Below are positions 10,739 through 19,301 of a stretch of DNA of 64,000 bases, piece after piece. The DNA is taken from positions 62,001-126,000 of the forward strand of contig CAKQEA010000004.1 in NCBI GenBank assembly GCA_934229785.1. The letters run 5' to 3'. The stretch is from an uncultured Anaeroplasmataceae bacterium (GTDB taxonomy: Bacteria; Bacillota_I; Bacilli_A; Acholeplasmatales; Anaeroplasmataceae). The translations under genes and the position numbers were made by a program. The notes beneath the pieces are model-generated. The model was given only the letters and a program-made list of their open reading frames with translations. It made no database searches and was not told the origin of the DNA. Positions within the stretch are counted from its first letter, which is position 1; the number at the start of each line of letters is the position of its first letter.

Positions 10739-12795
10739 TTTGAACCCCTCCTTAATGTATCAGAAATCTTACTTCTTGCTAAATTTCTATTAAAACCAAA
10801 GGCAACAAACATAACTATAATAAGAAGTAATGTCTCAATAAATAAATAATTACCAATACTTATAAAAGGCAATGCAAGTGCCTTAATATTACAAGCAATC
10901 AAAGAAATAATTGGAAGTAAAACAAGTGTTGGAATAAAAATTAAAAACATTTGAATATATAACGAATTAGCTGAAACATTTGATGGAATACCTAATGTTT
11001 TATAAATTGAAAAATCGGCTAAGAAAACATTAATACTTCTCATAAAAATGATGAACAAAATAGCAGCTAGTAAAATACTAAGTAAAATAATTGAGCCATA
11101 CCACAATAGATTCATTGCATAAACATTACCAACATTTTGAACATAAACTAAGCTATTTGATAACATACCAATATAACCATCAGGAAGATTTGCGATTTGA
11201 GAAGCTGCAATAGAATCATTCTCAAAATAAATTACAGATTGCTTAGTCTGACTATTAGTATTAAAAATATCGTTATAATCATCCTCGTTCATCTCAACAA
11301 CAACTCCTGAAATAAACTTATCAGTTAATGTATCATCATTTGCTGTAAATATTTTAGTAGGTGCAATATCAAAAACAATTTTTTGATTTTTTACATTATA
11401 AAAGCTTGAATTCACAAGATTAACTTCTCCACTTTTTAAGTCCTTATTCACATCAAAATAATAAACAATAGACTCATTACTACCAATCTTCATTGTAGAA
11501 TTAATGGCTTTAATTTTATTACCATTTTTTTCCATACTATCATATGATAAATATAGCTTTAACTCTGTTTCATTATTAGATGTCTCAACACTAATATTTG
11601 TTATTCCACAATTAGAACCAATAATTGAACTTGCAATTTCATCACTATCAGACTTATAGGCCTTAGGAACAACTAAAATACCACTTTTACTTTTAACCTT
11701 ATAATGATATGGATCATATATGCAATAAACATCATAGCTCTTATACATACTATTTCTCTTAGGAATATAAATGCTAAATTCTGACATATCTCTTTCATAC
11801 ATAAAGTATCCAGCCCTTGTATCATAGCAAATCTTATCTAATACGGATTCATCAATATAATCATTCGTATTTGAAATAATAACCTTACCTTCAACACCAA
11901 TATCATCAAGATTCTTTTGAAGTGGTGAAATCAAATATTGGTTAAATAAAGCAAGAATTGAAAATAATGCAACTGCAATACAACATAAGGCTAAGCTCAT
12001 CATTGTTGTAAATTTTGGTCTTGACTTATAATTTAAAAAACCTATTTTAAAAGTATTTTTAATATTTTGCTTACGACTAATATAAACATTATTTAATTTA
12101 ATATCATTCTTTGGCGGACTATCAATTACATTATCTGATTTAACACTACCATCTAAAATAGTAACTCTACGTGTTGCATACATCGTAAAGAACTCAGGAT
12201 TATGAGTTACAACAATAACTAGCTTATCCTTTGAAACCTCCTTTAATAATGCAGCAATTTCCTTTGACGATTTAACATCCAAATTACCAGTAGGTTCGTC
12301 TGCTAAAATAATTGGAGAATCCTTTGCAAGTGCACGAGCAATAACACATCTTTGCTTTTCACCACCAGATAACTTTGAAGTTTTTTGATTTCTTTGCTTT
12401 GTAAGACCAACACGATCAATCAAGCCATCTGCAATTTTTCTTCTTTCTTTACTACTTTCTATTCTTAATAAAGCTAACTCAACATTTTCAACAACAGTCA
12501 AATTCTCAATAATATTAAAATCCTGAAATATCATCGCAATATTATTCTCACGATATTTCTCCCAATCTGAATTTGAATAATGAGATGTTTCTTCTCCGTT
12601 AAAATATAATTCGCCCTCTTCATATGAATCATTAGCAGCAATTACATTTAACAAGGTAGATTTACCGGAACCAGATTCACCTTCAATTGTAACAAATTCG
12701 TTATAATCAAATTCAAGATTAATATTTCTTATACCAATTGTTAAAATATCATTAGAGTTATAAATTTTACCAATATTCTTTAATTTTAGTAGCAT
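10735..12795 (-). CDS. MacB/LolD-like ABC transporter, ATPase fused to FtsX permease
   Basis: 686 residues, with the same architecture as its downstream partner. Walker A GESGSGKST, signature LSGGEKQR and Walker B ILADEPTGNLD lie in the first 225 residues. A helix near 265-290, an extracytoplasmic domain and three C-terminal helices follow. GGAGG precedes the ATG by 7 bases. First gene of the cluster; a consensus promoter lies about 75 bases upstream, with GTTAG/CTAAC inverted repeats around it, suggesting repression by a MarR- or TetR-type regulator not encoded nearby. The two ABC proteins probably form one complex. Confidence 0.88.
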   Translation of the reverse strand: MLLKLKNIGKIYNSNDILTIGIRNINLEFDYNEFVTIEGESGSGKSTLLNVIAANDSYEEGELYFNGEETSHYSNSDWEKYRENNIAMIFQDFNIIENLTVVENVELALLRIESSKERRKIADGLIDRVGLTKQRNQKTSKLSGGEKQRCVIARALAKDSPIILADEPTGNLDVKSSKEIAALLKEVSKDKLVIVVTHNPEFFTMYATRRVTILDGSVKSDNVIDSPPKNDIKLNNVYISRKQNIKNTFKIGFLNYKSRPKFTTMMSLALCCIAVALFSILALFNQYLISPLQKNLDDIGVEGKVIISNTNDYIDESVLDKICYDTRAGYFMYERDMSEFSIYIPKRNSMYKSYDVYCIYDPYHYKVKSKSGILVVPKAYKSDSDEIASSIIGSNCGITNISVETSNNETELKLYLSYDSMEKNGNKIKAINSTMKIGSNESIVYYFDVNKDLKSGEVNLVNSSFYNVKNQKIVFDIAPTKIFTANDDTLTDKFISGVVVEMNEDDYNDIFNTNSQTKQSVIYFENDSIAASQIANLPDGYIGMLSNSLVYVQNVGNVYAMNLLWYGSIILLSILLAAILFIIFMRSINVFLADFSIYKTLGIPSNVSANSLYIQMFLIFIPTLVLLPIISLIACNIKALALPFISIGNYLFIETLLLIIVMFVAFGFNRNLARSKISDTLRRGSK

Positions 12796-12808
12796 ATATA
12801 CCTCCGTA

Positions 12809-12920
12809 GTTAGAAATAACTAACCGTACTTTTAAAAAATAAAGTTAGTTTATACTAACACCGTTACTATTCTATCACCACCACGTTTTTCTGTCAATAA
12901 GAAGTTAGTTATAACTTACT
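12809..12920 (-). promoter_or_regulatory. three GTTAG...CTAAC operator-like inverted repeats
   Basis: Three related inverted repeats flank the ABC-operon promoter: 12809-12824 (GTTAG, 6-base gap, CTAAC) beside the RBS; 12844-12859 (GTTAGT, 4-base gap, ACTAAC) just downstream of the expected start point; and 12903-12920 (centre AGTTATAACT, one mismatched pair) just upstream of the -35. Their placement is what repressor sites look like. The regulator is unknown. From memory, GTTAG half-sites are bound by the MarR-family repressor MepR in staphylococci. Confidence 0.6.
12869..12897 (-). promoter_or_regulatory. sigma-A-type promoter of the ABC/lipoprotein cluster
   Basis: -35 TTGACA (12892-12897), 17-base spacer, -10 TAGAAT (12869-12874), reading toward the ABC gene at 12795. 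The transcription start would fall near 12862, leaving a leader of about 67 bases that contains two of the three inverted repeats. Confidence 0.75.
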
Positions 12921-12927
12921 AATTCAA

Positions 12928-12978
12928 CAAAAAAAAGCTGTAAATTATTCTAACTTAAAAAATTAGATATTCACAGCT
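12928..12978 (-). terminator. intrinsic terminator of the EamA-like transporter gene
   Basis: On the minus strand a long stem (AGCTGT pairing with ACAGCT, with further A-T pairs inside) is followed directly by a run of eight T residues. It lies 47 bases past the stop at 13025, and insulates that gene from the ABC-cluster promoter. Confidence 0.8.
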
Positions 12979-13024
12979 CATAATTTAAAAATAATGTTTT
13001 CTAATCACAAAAATTCATTAAATT

Positions 13025-14059
13025 TTATCCACCCATTACAGCCAAGAAGATAATACCAGCCATAATAACAAAAATGAAAATATATTGAATTAAAGTCAAC
13101 TTTTCTTTCAAGAAAATTCTTGATAAAATCAAAGAACAAATAACAGTACCTGCACCCAAAATAACAGCAGCTATACCAGTACCCTCACTTAATGCAAAAA
13201 GATATGTAGCTTGACCTGCAGTTTCAAAGAAAGCCGCAAGAAGCTTATTACGTTGAAGCCAAACCTTTTGATACCACTTTAATCCATCAGTTGTAATTAA
13301 ATTTCCATTTTCATCTGTTTGATTACCAAGTGAAAAAAGCTTTTCACCTTTTAATCTAATAAAAATATAAAGACCAATAGCAACTATAAAGAAAATATAT
13401 TGATAGCAGCAATTTGCCATATGCTCAAGCATACTCTCATCTAAAATTGCACTATCACCAAAACCTTTTAAAATACTAGAAGCTGCATCCTCAGTATAAA
13501 AAATATCTAAAAAAGTACCTGTTGCATCAAGTAACATATAACAAAATGGCATTGCAAAAGCCCATATAGCAAGCTTTTTGCCAAACTTCTTATGTCTATT
13601 TTCTCTGCCTTCTTTATCAAAAAAGCCTACACAAATTAAGCCAACAGCTATAATAACGATAGCAACTATAATCCAAGGACTATCAATTGTTTCATGTAAG
13701 AATATTGCACATAATATTGGAACAATAGCTCCTGATGTGTTTTCAATAGGATCTGAAATAGACTCCTCAATAAATCTAACACCAAAATATGAACAAGTCA
13801 TTGAAACCAAATAACATAAAGCTACCGGTAAATAAATAAGCATATTAATTGGTAAAAACTTTAAAAAATTAATATCCTGTACTGATTGAATTATTGTAAT
13901 TACTAAAGCATATATTCCAAAGAAAAAACCAACAAAAATTGATGTCTTCAAATGAGAATATTTTTCTTTTTCCAGGTTTCCCTTCTTATAATAAATTTCT
14001 GCTATACCCCAAGATAAGGTACATGCAATTAAAAAAATCCACAAAATGACATTTTCCAT
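13025..14059 (-). CDS. EamA/DMT-superfamily-like transporter
   Basis: 344 residues with about ten hydrophobic segments spread over the whole length and a short charged loop (about residues 235-265). The two-halves layout, the FGVRFIEESISDPIENTSG stretch after helix 3-4 and the C-terminal IFLKEKLT followed by a last helix fit the drug/metabolite transporter superfamily. The substrate cannot be told. RBS GGGAG lies 7 bases before the ATG. Transcribed divergently from the methionine gamma-lyase-family gene and followed by its own terminator, so monocistronic. Confidence 0.75.
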   Translation of the reverse strand: MENVILWIFLIACTLSWGIAEIYYKKGNLEKEKYSHLKTSIFVGFFFGIYALVITIIQSVQDINFLKFLPINMLIYLPVALCYLVSMTCSYFGVRFIEESISDPIENTSGAIVPILCAIFLHETIDSPWIIVAIVIIAVGLICVGFFDKEGRENRHKKFGKKLAIWAFAMPFCYMLLDATGTFLDIFYTEDAASSILKGFGDSAILDESMLEHMANCCYQYIFFIVAIGLYIFIRLKGEKLFSLGNQTDENGNLITTDGLKWYQKVWLQRNKLLAAFFETAGQATYLFALSEGTGIAAVILGAGTVICSLILSRIFLKEKLTLIQYIFIFVIMAGIIFLAVMGG

Positions 14060-14229
14060 AAAAAATCTCCCTTAATAAAATTTAACGGATTTATTTTATA
14101 TTATTTATGATTATCTTTCAAGTTTTTTTTATTATTTTTGTGTTAACAAATATTATTTATACTTTTTTACTATAAATGCTATCTATATGAAAATAAAAAT
14201 AAAATTCATTTTAAATATTCGTCATTTTA

Positions 14230-14238
14230 TGATAGAAT
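14230..14238 (+). promoter_or_regulatory. extended -10 promoter for the gene at 14257
   Basis: TGATAGAAT is an extended -10 (TG at 14230-14231, TAGAAT at 14233-14238). No good -35 is seen 17 bases upstream. The start codon follows within 19 bases, so the leader is very short. Confidence 0.45.
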
Positions 14239-14256
14239 AAAACTTGGTGATTAAAA

Positions 14257-15522
14257 ATGATATTAGATGAAATTAAAAAAGAGGTTATAGAATTAGGTAA
14301 CCAAGCTGATAATGATTTAAAAGATATATTTAAAGAAATAGATGATATATGTCTTTATAATTCAAATAGAATATTATCAGCATTTATTGAAAACAGAGTA
14401 GAGTATGCAGACTTTACTGATAGAAATGGCTATGGCATATTTGACTCTGGACGTGAAAAGCTAGAAAAAATATTTTCAAGTATTCTTGGTACAGAAGACG
14501 CTTTAGTAAGAACTCAAATTATGAGTGGTACAAACGCTTTATATTTAACATTCAGCGCATTATTAAAGCATGGCGATACAATGATTTCTCTATCTGGTAA
14601 GCCATATGATTCTCTACTTAAAATGGTTGGAATTGTTGGTGATTCAACTCAATCATTAATAGCTAATGGAGTTAAATATGAACAAATTGATTTAGTTGAT
14701 AATAAATTTGATTTACCTACAATAAAACATAGACTTGCTAAAAACGATGTAAAGCTTGTTGAAATTCAAAGATCAAGAGGCTATTCTTCACGTAAATCAT
14801 TAACAATTAGTCAAATTGAGGAAGTTATTAAAGTTATTAGAAGCGTTAATAAAGACGTTATAATTATGGTTGATAATTGTTATGGTGAACTTGTTGAAAG
14901 ATTAGAGCCAGGACATGTTGGAGCCGATGTTGTTGTTGGCTCTTTAATGAAAAACCTTGGTGGTGGTATTGCAACATCAGGAGGATATATTGGTGGTAAA
15001 ACAAAATACATCGAAATGATTGCTGATAGATTAACATCTCCTGGTATAGGCAAGGAGCTTGGTGCAAACTTTAATCAAAATTCTAATTTCTTTAAAGGTG
15101 TCTTTATGGCTCCTAATGCCGTAAAGAGCGCACTTAAAACACAAATATTTGCCTCTTATATGCTACAGCATACTGGTTTTAATGATATATCTCCAAAGTA
15201 TGATGAATATAGAACAGATATTATTCAAATAATTGAATTAAAAACTAAACCTAATCTTGTAGCCTTTGCTAGAAGTATACAAGCCTCTTCTCCAATTGAT
15301 TCAGGAGTCTACATTATGCCTGCCCCAATGCCAGGATATCCTTGTGATGTAATAATGGCTGCTGGTTGCTTTACAGAAGGTAGTACAATTGAATTAAGTG
15401 CTGATGCACCATGTGTTGAACCATATACCTTATATATGCAAGGTGGTTTAACCTATGAATATGGAAAGCTAAGTATTATGAAGGCATTATCAAGCGTACT
15501 TGAAGCTAAAGAAAATAAATAA
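14257..15522 (+). CDS. methionine gamma-lyase family PLP enzyme (aluminium-resistance protein family)
   Basis: 421 residues, full length for the family once annotated as 'aluminium resistance protein' (Met_gamma_lyase, PF06838), a branch of fold-type I PLP enzymes. The PLP lysine is expected in VGSLMKNLGGG, Lys232. An upstream Asp in VIIMVDNCYGE and the glycine-rich GGYIGG fit the PLP site. The N-terminal part carries RTQIMSGTNALY, the usual phosphate-binding region. Members are thought to cleave sulphur amino acids, but the physiological substrate is not settled. Monocistronic, with its own terminator. Confidence 0.88.
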   Translation: MILDEIKKEVIELGNQADNDLKDIFKEIDDICLYNSNRILSAFIENRVEYADFTDRNGYGIFDSGREKLEKIFSSILGTEDALVRTQIMSGTNALYLTFSALLKHGDTMISLSGKPYDSLLKMVGIVGDSTQSLIANGVKYEQIDLVDNKFDLPTIKHRLAKNDVKLVEIQRSRGYSSRKSLTISQIEEVIKVIRSVNKDVIIMVDNCYGELVERLEPGHVGADVVVGSLMKNLGGGIATSGGYIGGKTKYIEMIADRLTSPGIGKELGANFNQNSNFFKGVFMAPNAVKSALKTQIFASYMLQHTGFNDISPKYDEYRTDIIQIIELKTKPNLVAFARSIQASSPIDSGVYIMPAPMPGYPCDVIMAAGCFTEGSTIELSADAPCVEPYTLYMQGGLTYEYGKLSIMKALSSVLEAKENK

Positions 15523-15531
15523 CTAAAGTAA

Positions 15532-15590
15532 AATCCCCAACTAGATAATGTGAATGATAATGTTTCACATTAAAAGTTGAGGATTTTTTT
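15532..15590 (+). terminator. intrinsic terminator between convergent genes
   Basis: A long stem pairs CAACT with AGTTG and, further in, an 8-base perfect stem AATGTGAA/TTCACATT. It ends in a run of seven T residues on the plus strand. A weaker A tract on the other side may let it act on the convergent nitroreductase transcript too. Confidence 0.8.
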
Positions 15591-16107
15591 AATTTATTTT
15601 ATATACATAGTTTTCTTTTCTCTTTTTACATATAGCTTCCATATCAGGATAACCAACGATTAAATTACCAACGCCTTCATACTCACCATGAAGTCCCAAG
15701 CTTTTTAATAGCATCTTACCATATTCAGATTCAAATTCTTCTTTTGCTCTATGAATCCAACAAGATGCAAGACCTAAATCATGACACCTTAGCATCATAT
15801 TTCCCATTACCAAAGATCCATCATAAATTCCAGTTGGATATTTTTTCTCATACAAAACTACTAAAACTGCAGGTGCATTATAAAAGGGATCAAAATCAGT
15901 TTTTCCCATTATTGATGCATTTAATTTGGATAAATTATCACGAACCTCCTTATTCGTTATCTCCAAAATAATTGGGCTTTGCATACCTTTACCGCTAGCA
16001 GCATACTCACCTGCAAGCTCTATCTCATGAAGTAAATCAAGCGGTACTTCCTTAGACAAATATTTTTTTATACTCCTTCTAGTTAAAATACAATCTTTTA
16101 CTTCCAT
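15589..16107 (-). CDS. nitroreductase family FMN protein
   Basis: 172 residues, a short member of the FMN nitroreductase family. The N-terminal TRRSIKKYLSKEV is the FMN-phosphate contact motif. GIYDGSLVMGNMMLRCHDLGLASCWIHRA is split here as the helix GSLVMGNMMLRCHDLGLASC followed by WIHRA, the typical central helix and following strand. The C-terminal VGNLIVGYPD completes the fold. Probably an NAD(P)H-dependent oxidoreductase; the substrate is not predictable. Converges on the PLP-enzyme gene. Confidence 0.85.
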   Translation of the reverse strand: MEVKDCILTRRSIKKYLSKEVPLDLLHEIELAGEYAASGKGMQSPIILEITNKEVRDNLSKLNASIMGKTDFDPFYNAPAVLVVLYEKKYPTGIYDGSLVMGNMMLRCHDLGLASCWIHRAKEEFESEYGKMLLKSLGLHGEYEGVGNLIVGYPDMEAICKKRKENYVYKIN

Positions 16108-16149
16108 TTAAATTACCTCCTAATTTTTAATCTAATAATATTATAGCAC

Positions 16150-16209
16150 AAAAAAAGATGAATTAATGTTAACCATAAATTAAACTTATGATTAACAACA
16201 AAATTCATC
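16150..16209 (-). terminator. intrinsic terminator of the efp-SDR operon
   Basis: On the minus strand GATGAATT (16202-16209) pairs with AATTCATC (16157-16164), with extra pairs inside, and is followed by a T run (A run at 16150-16156 on the plus strand). It lies just past the SDR stop. Confidence 0.8.
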
Positions 16210-16223
16210 CATTTTTACAATTA

Positions 16224-16967
16224 TTAATTACTGCTATATTGTCCGCCATCTATCCTAATTATAGAATTATTAATATATGAGGCATCGTCACTAACTAAAA
16301 ATTTAACAAGCTTTGCAATCTCTTCTGGTTGTCCAATTCTTCTAACTAAAATTTTATCAAGCTCCATTTGCATAAATTCCTCATCATAATCCTTAATTTC
16401 ATTTTCTGTACCAATAAGTCCTGGTGCAATAGCATTAACAGTAACATATGGTGCAAATTCAATTGCTAGATTATGAGTTAATGAATTAAGTGCAGCCTTT
16501 GACGCATCATATTCTAATCCCATAGGATAATATGTGTTCATTCCATTAGTTGAAGATATATTAATAATACGTCCCCATTTATTGTCAAGCATATGACGTT
16601 CACATCTTTTAGCAGTAAGATAAGAACCAATCAAATTAACATCTAAGGTTCTTCTAAAATCTGAAACATTTTTGTGACTAAAAATATTAGGCAAATCAAC
16701 AGCTGCATTATTAATTAAAATATCAACACCACCTAATTCTTTTTCGATAGTATTAAACATTTCATTTACCTCTTCTTCATCACTTACATCACATCTTAAA
16801 ACTAATGACCTAATATTATATTGTTTAATTAAATCATTTAATTCATGAGCTTCTCTTTCTGAAGAATAATAATTAATAACACAATCATAACCACTTTTAG
16901 CAAGTTCGATAATAATCGCTCTACCTATACCTTTAGCACTGCCTGTGACCAATGCAACCTTACTCAT
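16224..16967 (-). CDS. SDR-family oxidoreductase (FabG-like)
   Basis: 247 residues, a classical short-chain dehydrogenase. The cofactor motif is TGSAKGIG (residues 9-16), followed by NNAA (about 88-91), a catalytic Ser in IINISST, and YDASK (Tyr-x-x-x-Lys). FabG-like by length and motif order, but no acyl-carrier or other fatty-acid genes are adjacent, so the substrate is open. It starts 15 bases after the efp stop and shares its promoter and terminator. Confidence 0.88.
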   Translation of the reverse strand: MSKVALVTGSAKGIGRAIIIELAKSGYDCVINYYSSEREAHELNDLIKQYNIRSLVLRCDVSDEEEVNEMFNTIEKELGGVDILINNAAVDLPNIFSHKNVSDFRRTLDVNLIGSYLTAKRCERHMLDNKWGRIINISSTNGMNTYYPMGLEYDASKAALNSLTHNLAIEFAPYVTVNAIAPGLIGTENEIKDYDEEFMQMELDKILVRRIGQPEEIAKLVKFLVSDDASYINNSIIRIDGGQYSSN

Positions 16968-16982
16968 TTAAATTAAAAGTAA

Positions 16983-17540
16983 TTAAGCTCTTGAAGAATA
17001 TGTACCATCAATTGTAGATACAATAATCTTCTCACCCTGCTTAATGAATTGAGGAACTCTAATTCTTAAGCCTGTTTCAAGTGTTGCGTCCTTAGTAGAT
17101 GTAGATGAAGCACCAGGTGCAGCATCAGTAGTTTCAGTTACAACCAATTCAACCTTATCAGGCATATTTAATCCTAAAACCTCATTCTCGAAGAAACGAA
17201 GACTGATTTCCATACCCTCAAGTAGGTAATACTTATAATCACCTACAGCATCAGCAGTTAATTCATAAGTTTCAAAAGTTTCCATATCCATGAAGTAGTA
17301 TGTTCCACCAGCTTCATAAGAATACTGAACAGGTTTAGTCTCAATCATAGCTTGTTCAAACTTAGTATTTGTGTTAAAATTTCTTTCAAGTACTGTACCT
17401 GTTCTTAAGTCCTTAAGCTTAGTCTTTAAAATTGCAGCACCCTTACCAGGTTTTACATGCATAAATTCAAGTACAACATATAATTTTCCATCAATGATTA
17501 ATGTTAATCCATTTCTAAAATCGCCAGCTTCAATAGCCAT
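16983..17540 (-). CDS. efp: translation elongation factor P
   Basis: 185 residues, full length. EF-P binds ribosomes stalled on polyproline and speeds peptide-bond formation. The N-terminal KOW-like domain carries the loop HVKPGKGAA, with Lys33 at the tip where post-translational modification occurs in other bacteria. The two OB-like domains follow and the C terminus ends STIDGTYSSRA. RBS AAGGAG precedes the ATG. No EpmA/B or YmfI-type modification gene is visible nearby. First gene of a two-gene operon with the SDR oxidoreductase, an unusual pairing. Confidence 0.97.
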   Translation of the reverse strand: MAIEAGDFRNGLTLIIDGKLYVVLEFMHVKPGKGAAILKTKLKDLRTGTVLERNFNTNTKFEQAMIETKPVQYSYEAGGTYYFMDMETFETYELTADAVGDYKYYLLEGMEISLRFFENEVLGLNMPDKVELVVTETTDAAPGASSTSTKDATLETGLRIRVPQFIKQGEKIIVSTIDGTYSSRA

Positions 17541-17581
17541 AATATAAATCTCCTTTATTTTATAAAAATTGTCTACAATAT

Positions 17582-17610
17582 ATTTTATCTTTTTTTACAT
17601 ATAAAATCAA
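17582..17610 (-). promoter_or_regulatory. promoter of efp
   Basis: -35 TTGATT (17605-17610), 17-base spacer, -10 TAAAAT (17582-17587), reading toward efp. It lies between the MATE gene stop and the efp start. Confidence 0.65.
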
Positions 17611-17639
17611 GTTTTATCAAAAAACTAATACCATTTTAT

Positions 17640-19019
17640 CTAAATTTTTTGCATTTTTAGCTTTTTTAATTCAATAATAGTAAAAATAATAGTAAATACA
17701 ATGCCAAATATATCAGCTATTGGAGCAGCCCATAAAATTCCATTAATACCCAAAAACATTGGCATAATAATAGTTGCAGGCACAAATACTATAACATCTC
17801 TGATTAATGATAAAATCATAGCCTTATATGGTTTATCAATTGATTGCAAGAAAATTGCGGTCACCTTTTGAATTAGAGTAAAAATAATTAATAATAAATA
17901 TATTCTAATTGATAATATACCAAATTCTTTATATAAATCAGGATTTTTTGAATTTGAACCAAATATTTGAATAACAAAACCTGGTGCTAATTGAAATAAT
18001 AAAGTTGCGATAGCACCAACAATTATTGTTGATATAACAATTTTCTTATATAAGTCTTTAACTCTTTTTAATTTATTGGCTCCATAATTATAGCCAACAA
18101 TTGGCTGAGCTCCTGCTGCAATACCAACAGCAATATTAACAAAAATTGTGAAAATTTTCATTGTCACACCAATTATTGCTTGAGGGTCATCACTTCCATA
18201 CTTACTATTTAAGCCATATTTAGAAAGCATATTCATTGAAACAACACTTATAATTACAATAGAAATTTGAGTTAAAAAGCTTGATAAACCTAGCTTCAAA
18301 ATATCAACAAAAACATTTTTATCAATTATAAAGTCATTCAATTTTAACCTATAGCATTTAGGCTTAATAATAAAAATAACAGAAATAATAAATGATACAA
18401 TTTGACCAATGATTGTTGCTAATGCAGCACCTGTTAATCCCATGTTTAAAGAAAAAATAAAAATTGCATCTAAAATAATATTACATATTGCACCTGCTAC
18501 CATTGATATCATTGCAAATTGAGGTCTACCATCAGCACGTATTATTGAATTATACATTGTCCCCAAGATATAAAATGGAATACCAAATAATATAATAAAT
18601 CCATATTCATATGATTTTTCCAGTGCTAAATCTGTTCTAGCACCAAACAAAAATAAGATATTTTTTAAAAGTGGAAATGCTATTATTAAAAATAAAATTG
18701 AAGTAATTATTCCTAGTGTAGTTGCATTACCTACAGACTTTGAAACCTTTGTCTTGTAATTTTTACCAAGACATAAAGACATATAAGCTGCAGCTCCATC
18801 ACCTAACATAAGAGCAAATGCCAAAGCAATACATGTAAGAGGAAATACAATAGTAGTAGCTGTATTTCCAATTGCACCAACATTTGAATTACCAATAAAA
18901 ATTTGATCAACAATATTATATAAAGCACTGATTAATAATGATAAAATACAGGGAATTGAAAATTTAATTAAAAGCTTCCCTATTTTTTCATTTACTAAAT
19001 AATTATTGTTATTTTCCAT
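17640..19019 (-). CDS. MATE family efflux transporter
   Basis: 459 residues with twelve predicted membrane segments in two homologous halves, the standard length for MATE pumps, which export cationic drugs or metabolites using Na+ or H+ gradients. Typical sequences are IPCILSLLISALYNIVDQIF near the start (helix 1) and PIVGYNYGANKLKRV at the start of the second half. This second-half motif is characteristic of the MepA/DinF-like branch. RBS AGGAGG precedes the ATG and lies beside a palindrome that may be an operator. Confidence 0.9.
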   Translation of the reverse strand: MENNNNYLVNEKIGKLLIKFSIPCILSLLISALYNIVDQIFIGNSNVGAIGNTATTIVFPLTCIALAFALMLGDGAAAYMSLCLGKNYKTKVSKSVGNATTLGIITSILFLIIAFPLLKNILFLFGARTDLALEKSYEYGFIILFGIPFYILGTMYNSIIRADGRPQFAMISMVAGAICNIILDAIFIFSLNMGLTGAALATIIGQIVSFIISVIFIIKPKCYRLKLNDFIIDKNVFVDILKLGLSSFLTQISIVIISVVSMNMLSKYGLNSKYGSDDPQAIIGVTMKIFTIFVNIAVGIAAGAQPIVGYNYGANKLKRVKDLYKKIVISTIIVGAIATLLFQLAPGFVIQIFGSNSKNPDLYKEFGILSIRIYLLLIIFTLIQKVTAIFLQSIDKPYKAMILSLIRDVIVFVPATIIMPMFLGINGILWAAPIADIFGIVFTIIFTIIELKKLKMQKI

Positions 19020-19030
19020 AATTTCCTCCT

Positions 19031-19053
19031 TAATAACAAATAATTTGTTGTTA
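19031..19053 (-). promoter_or_regulatory. operator-like palindrome before the MATE gene
   Basis: Core AACAAAT-A-ATTTGTT (19035-19049) is a perfect inverted repeat, extended outward to 23 bases with one mismatched pair. It lies directly upstream of the RBS, where binding would block transcription. MarR-type sites have this size and symmetry; the regulator is not in the window. Confidence 0.5.
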
Positions 19054-19251
19054 CCAAAGCGAAAACTATAGAATCAAGCCATACTAATTTCACAACATTT
19101 GAGATTTTACCACAAAATTTTTTTTGATGTAAGAATTATTTTCAATTATTTTCTCAAAATACATTTTTTAAATACCTCATATAAGTTCTCTTTATGATTT
19201 ACTTTTTCTATTATAGTTAGAACTATTTTTAAAAACATTATTAATATTATG

Positions 19252-19291
19252 AAAAAAGACGTGTAAACTATTTAATATAATTTAACACGTC
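19252..19291 (-). terminator. intrinsic terminator of ppdK
   Basis: GACGTGTTAAA pairs with TTTACACGTC around an A/T loop and is followed by six T residues on the minus strand, starting 11 bases past the ppdK stop. Confidence 0.85.
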
Positions 19292-19301
19292 TAAATATTA
19301 A

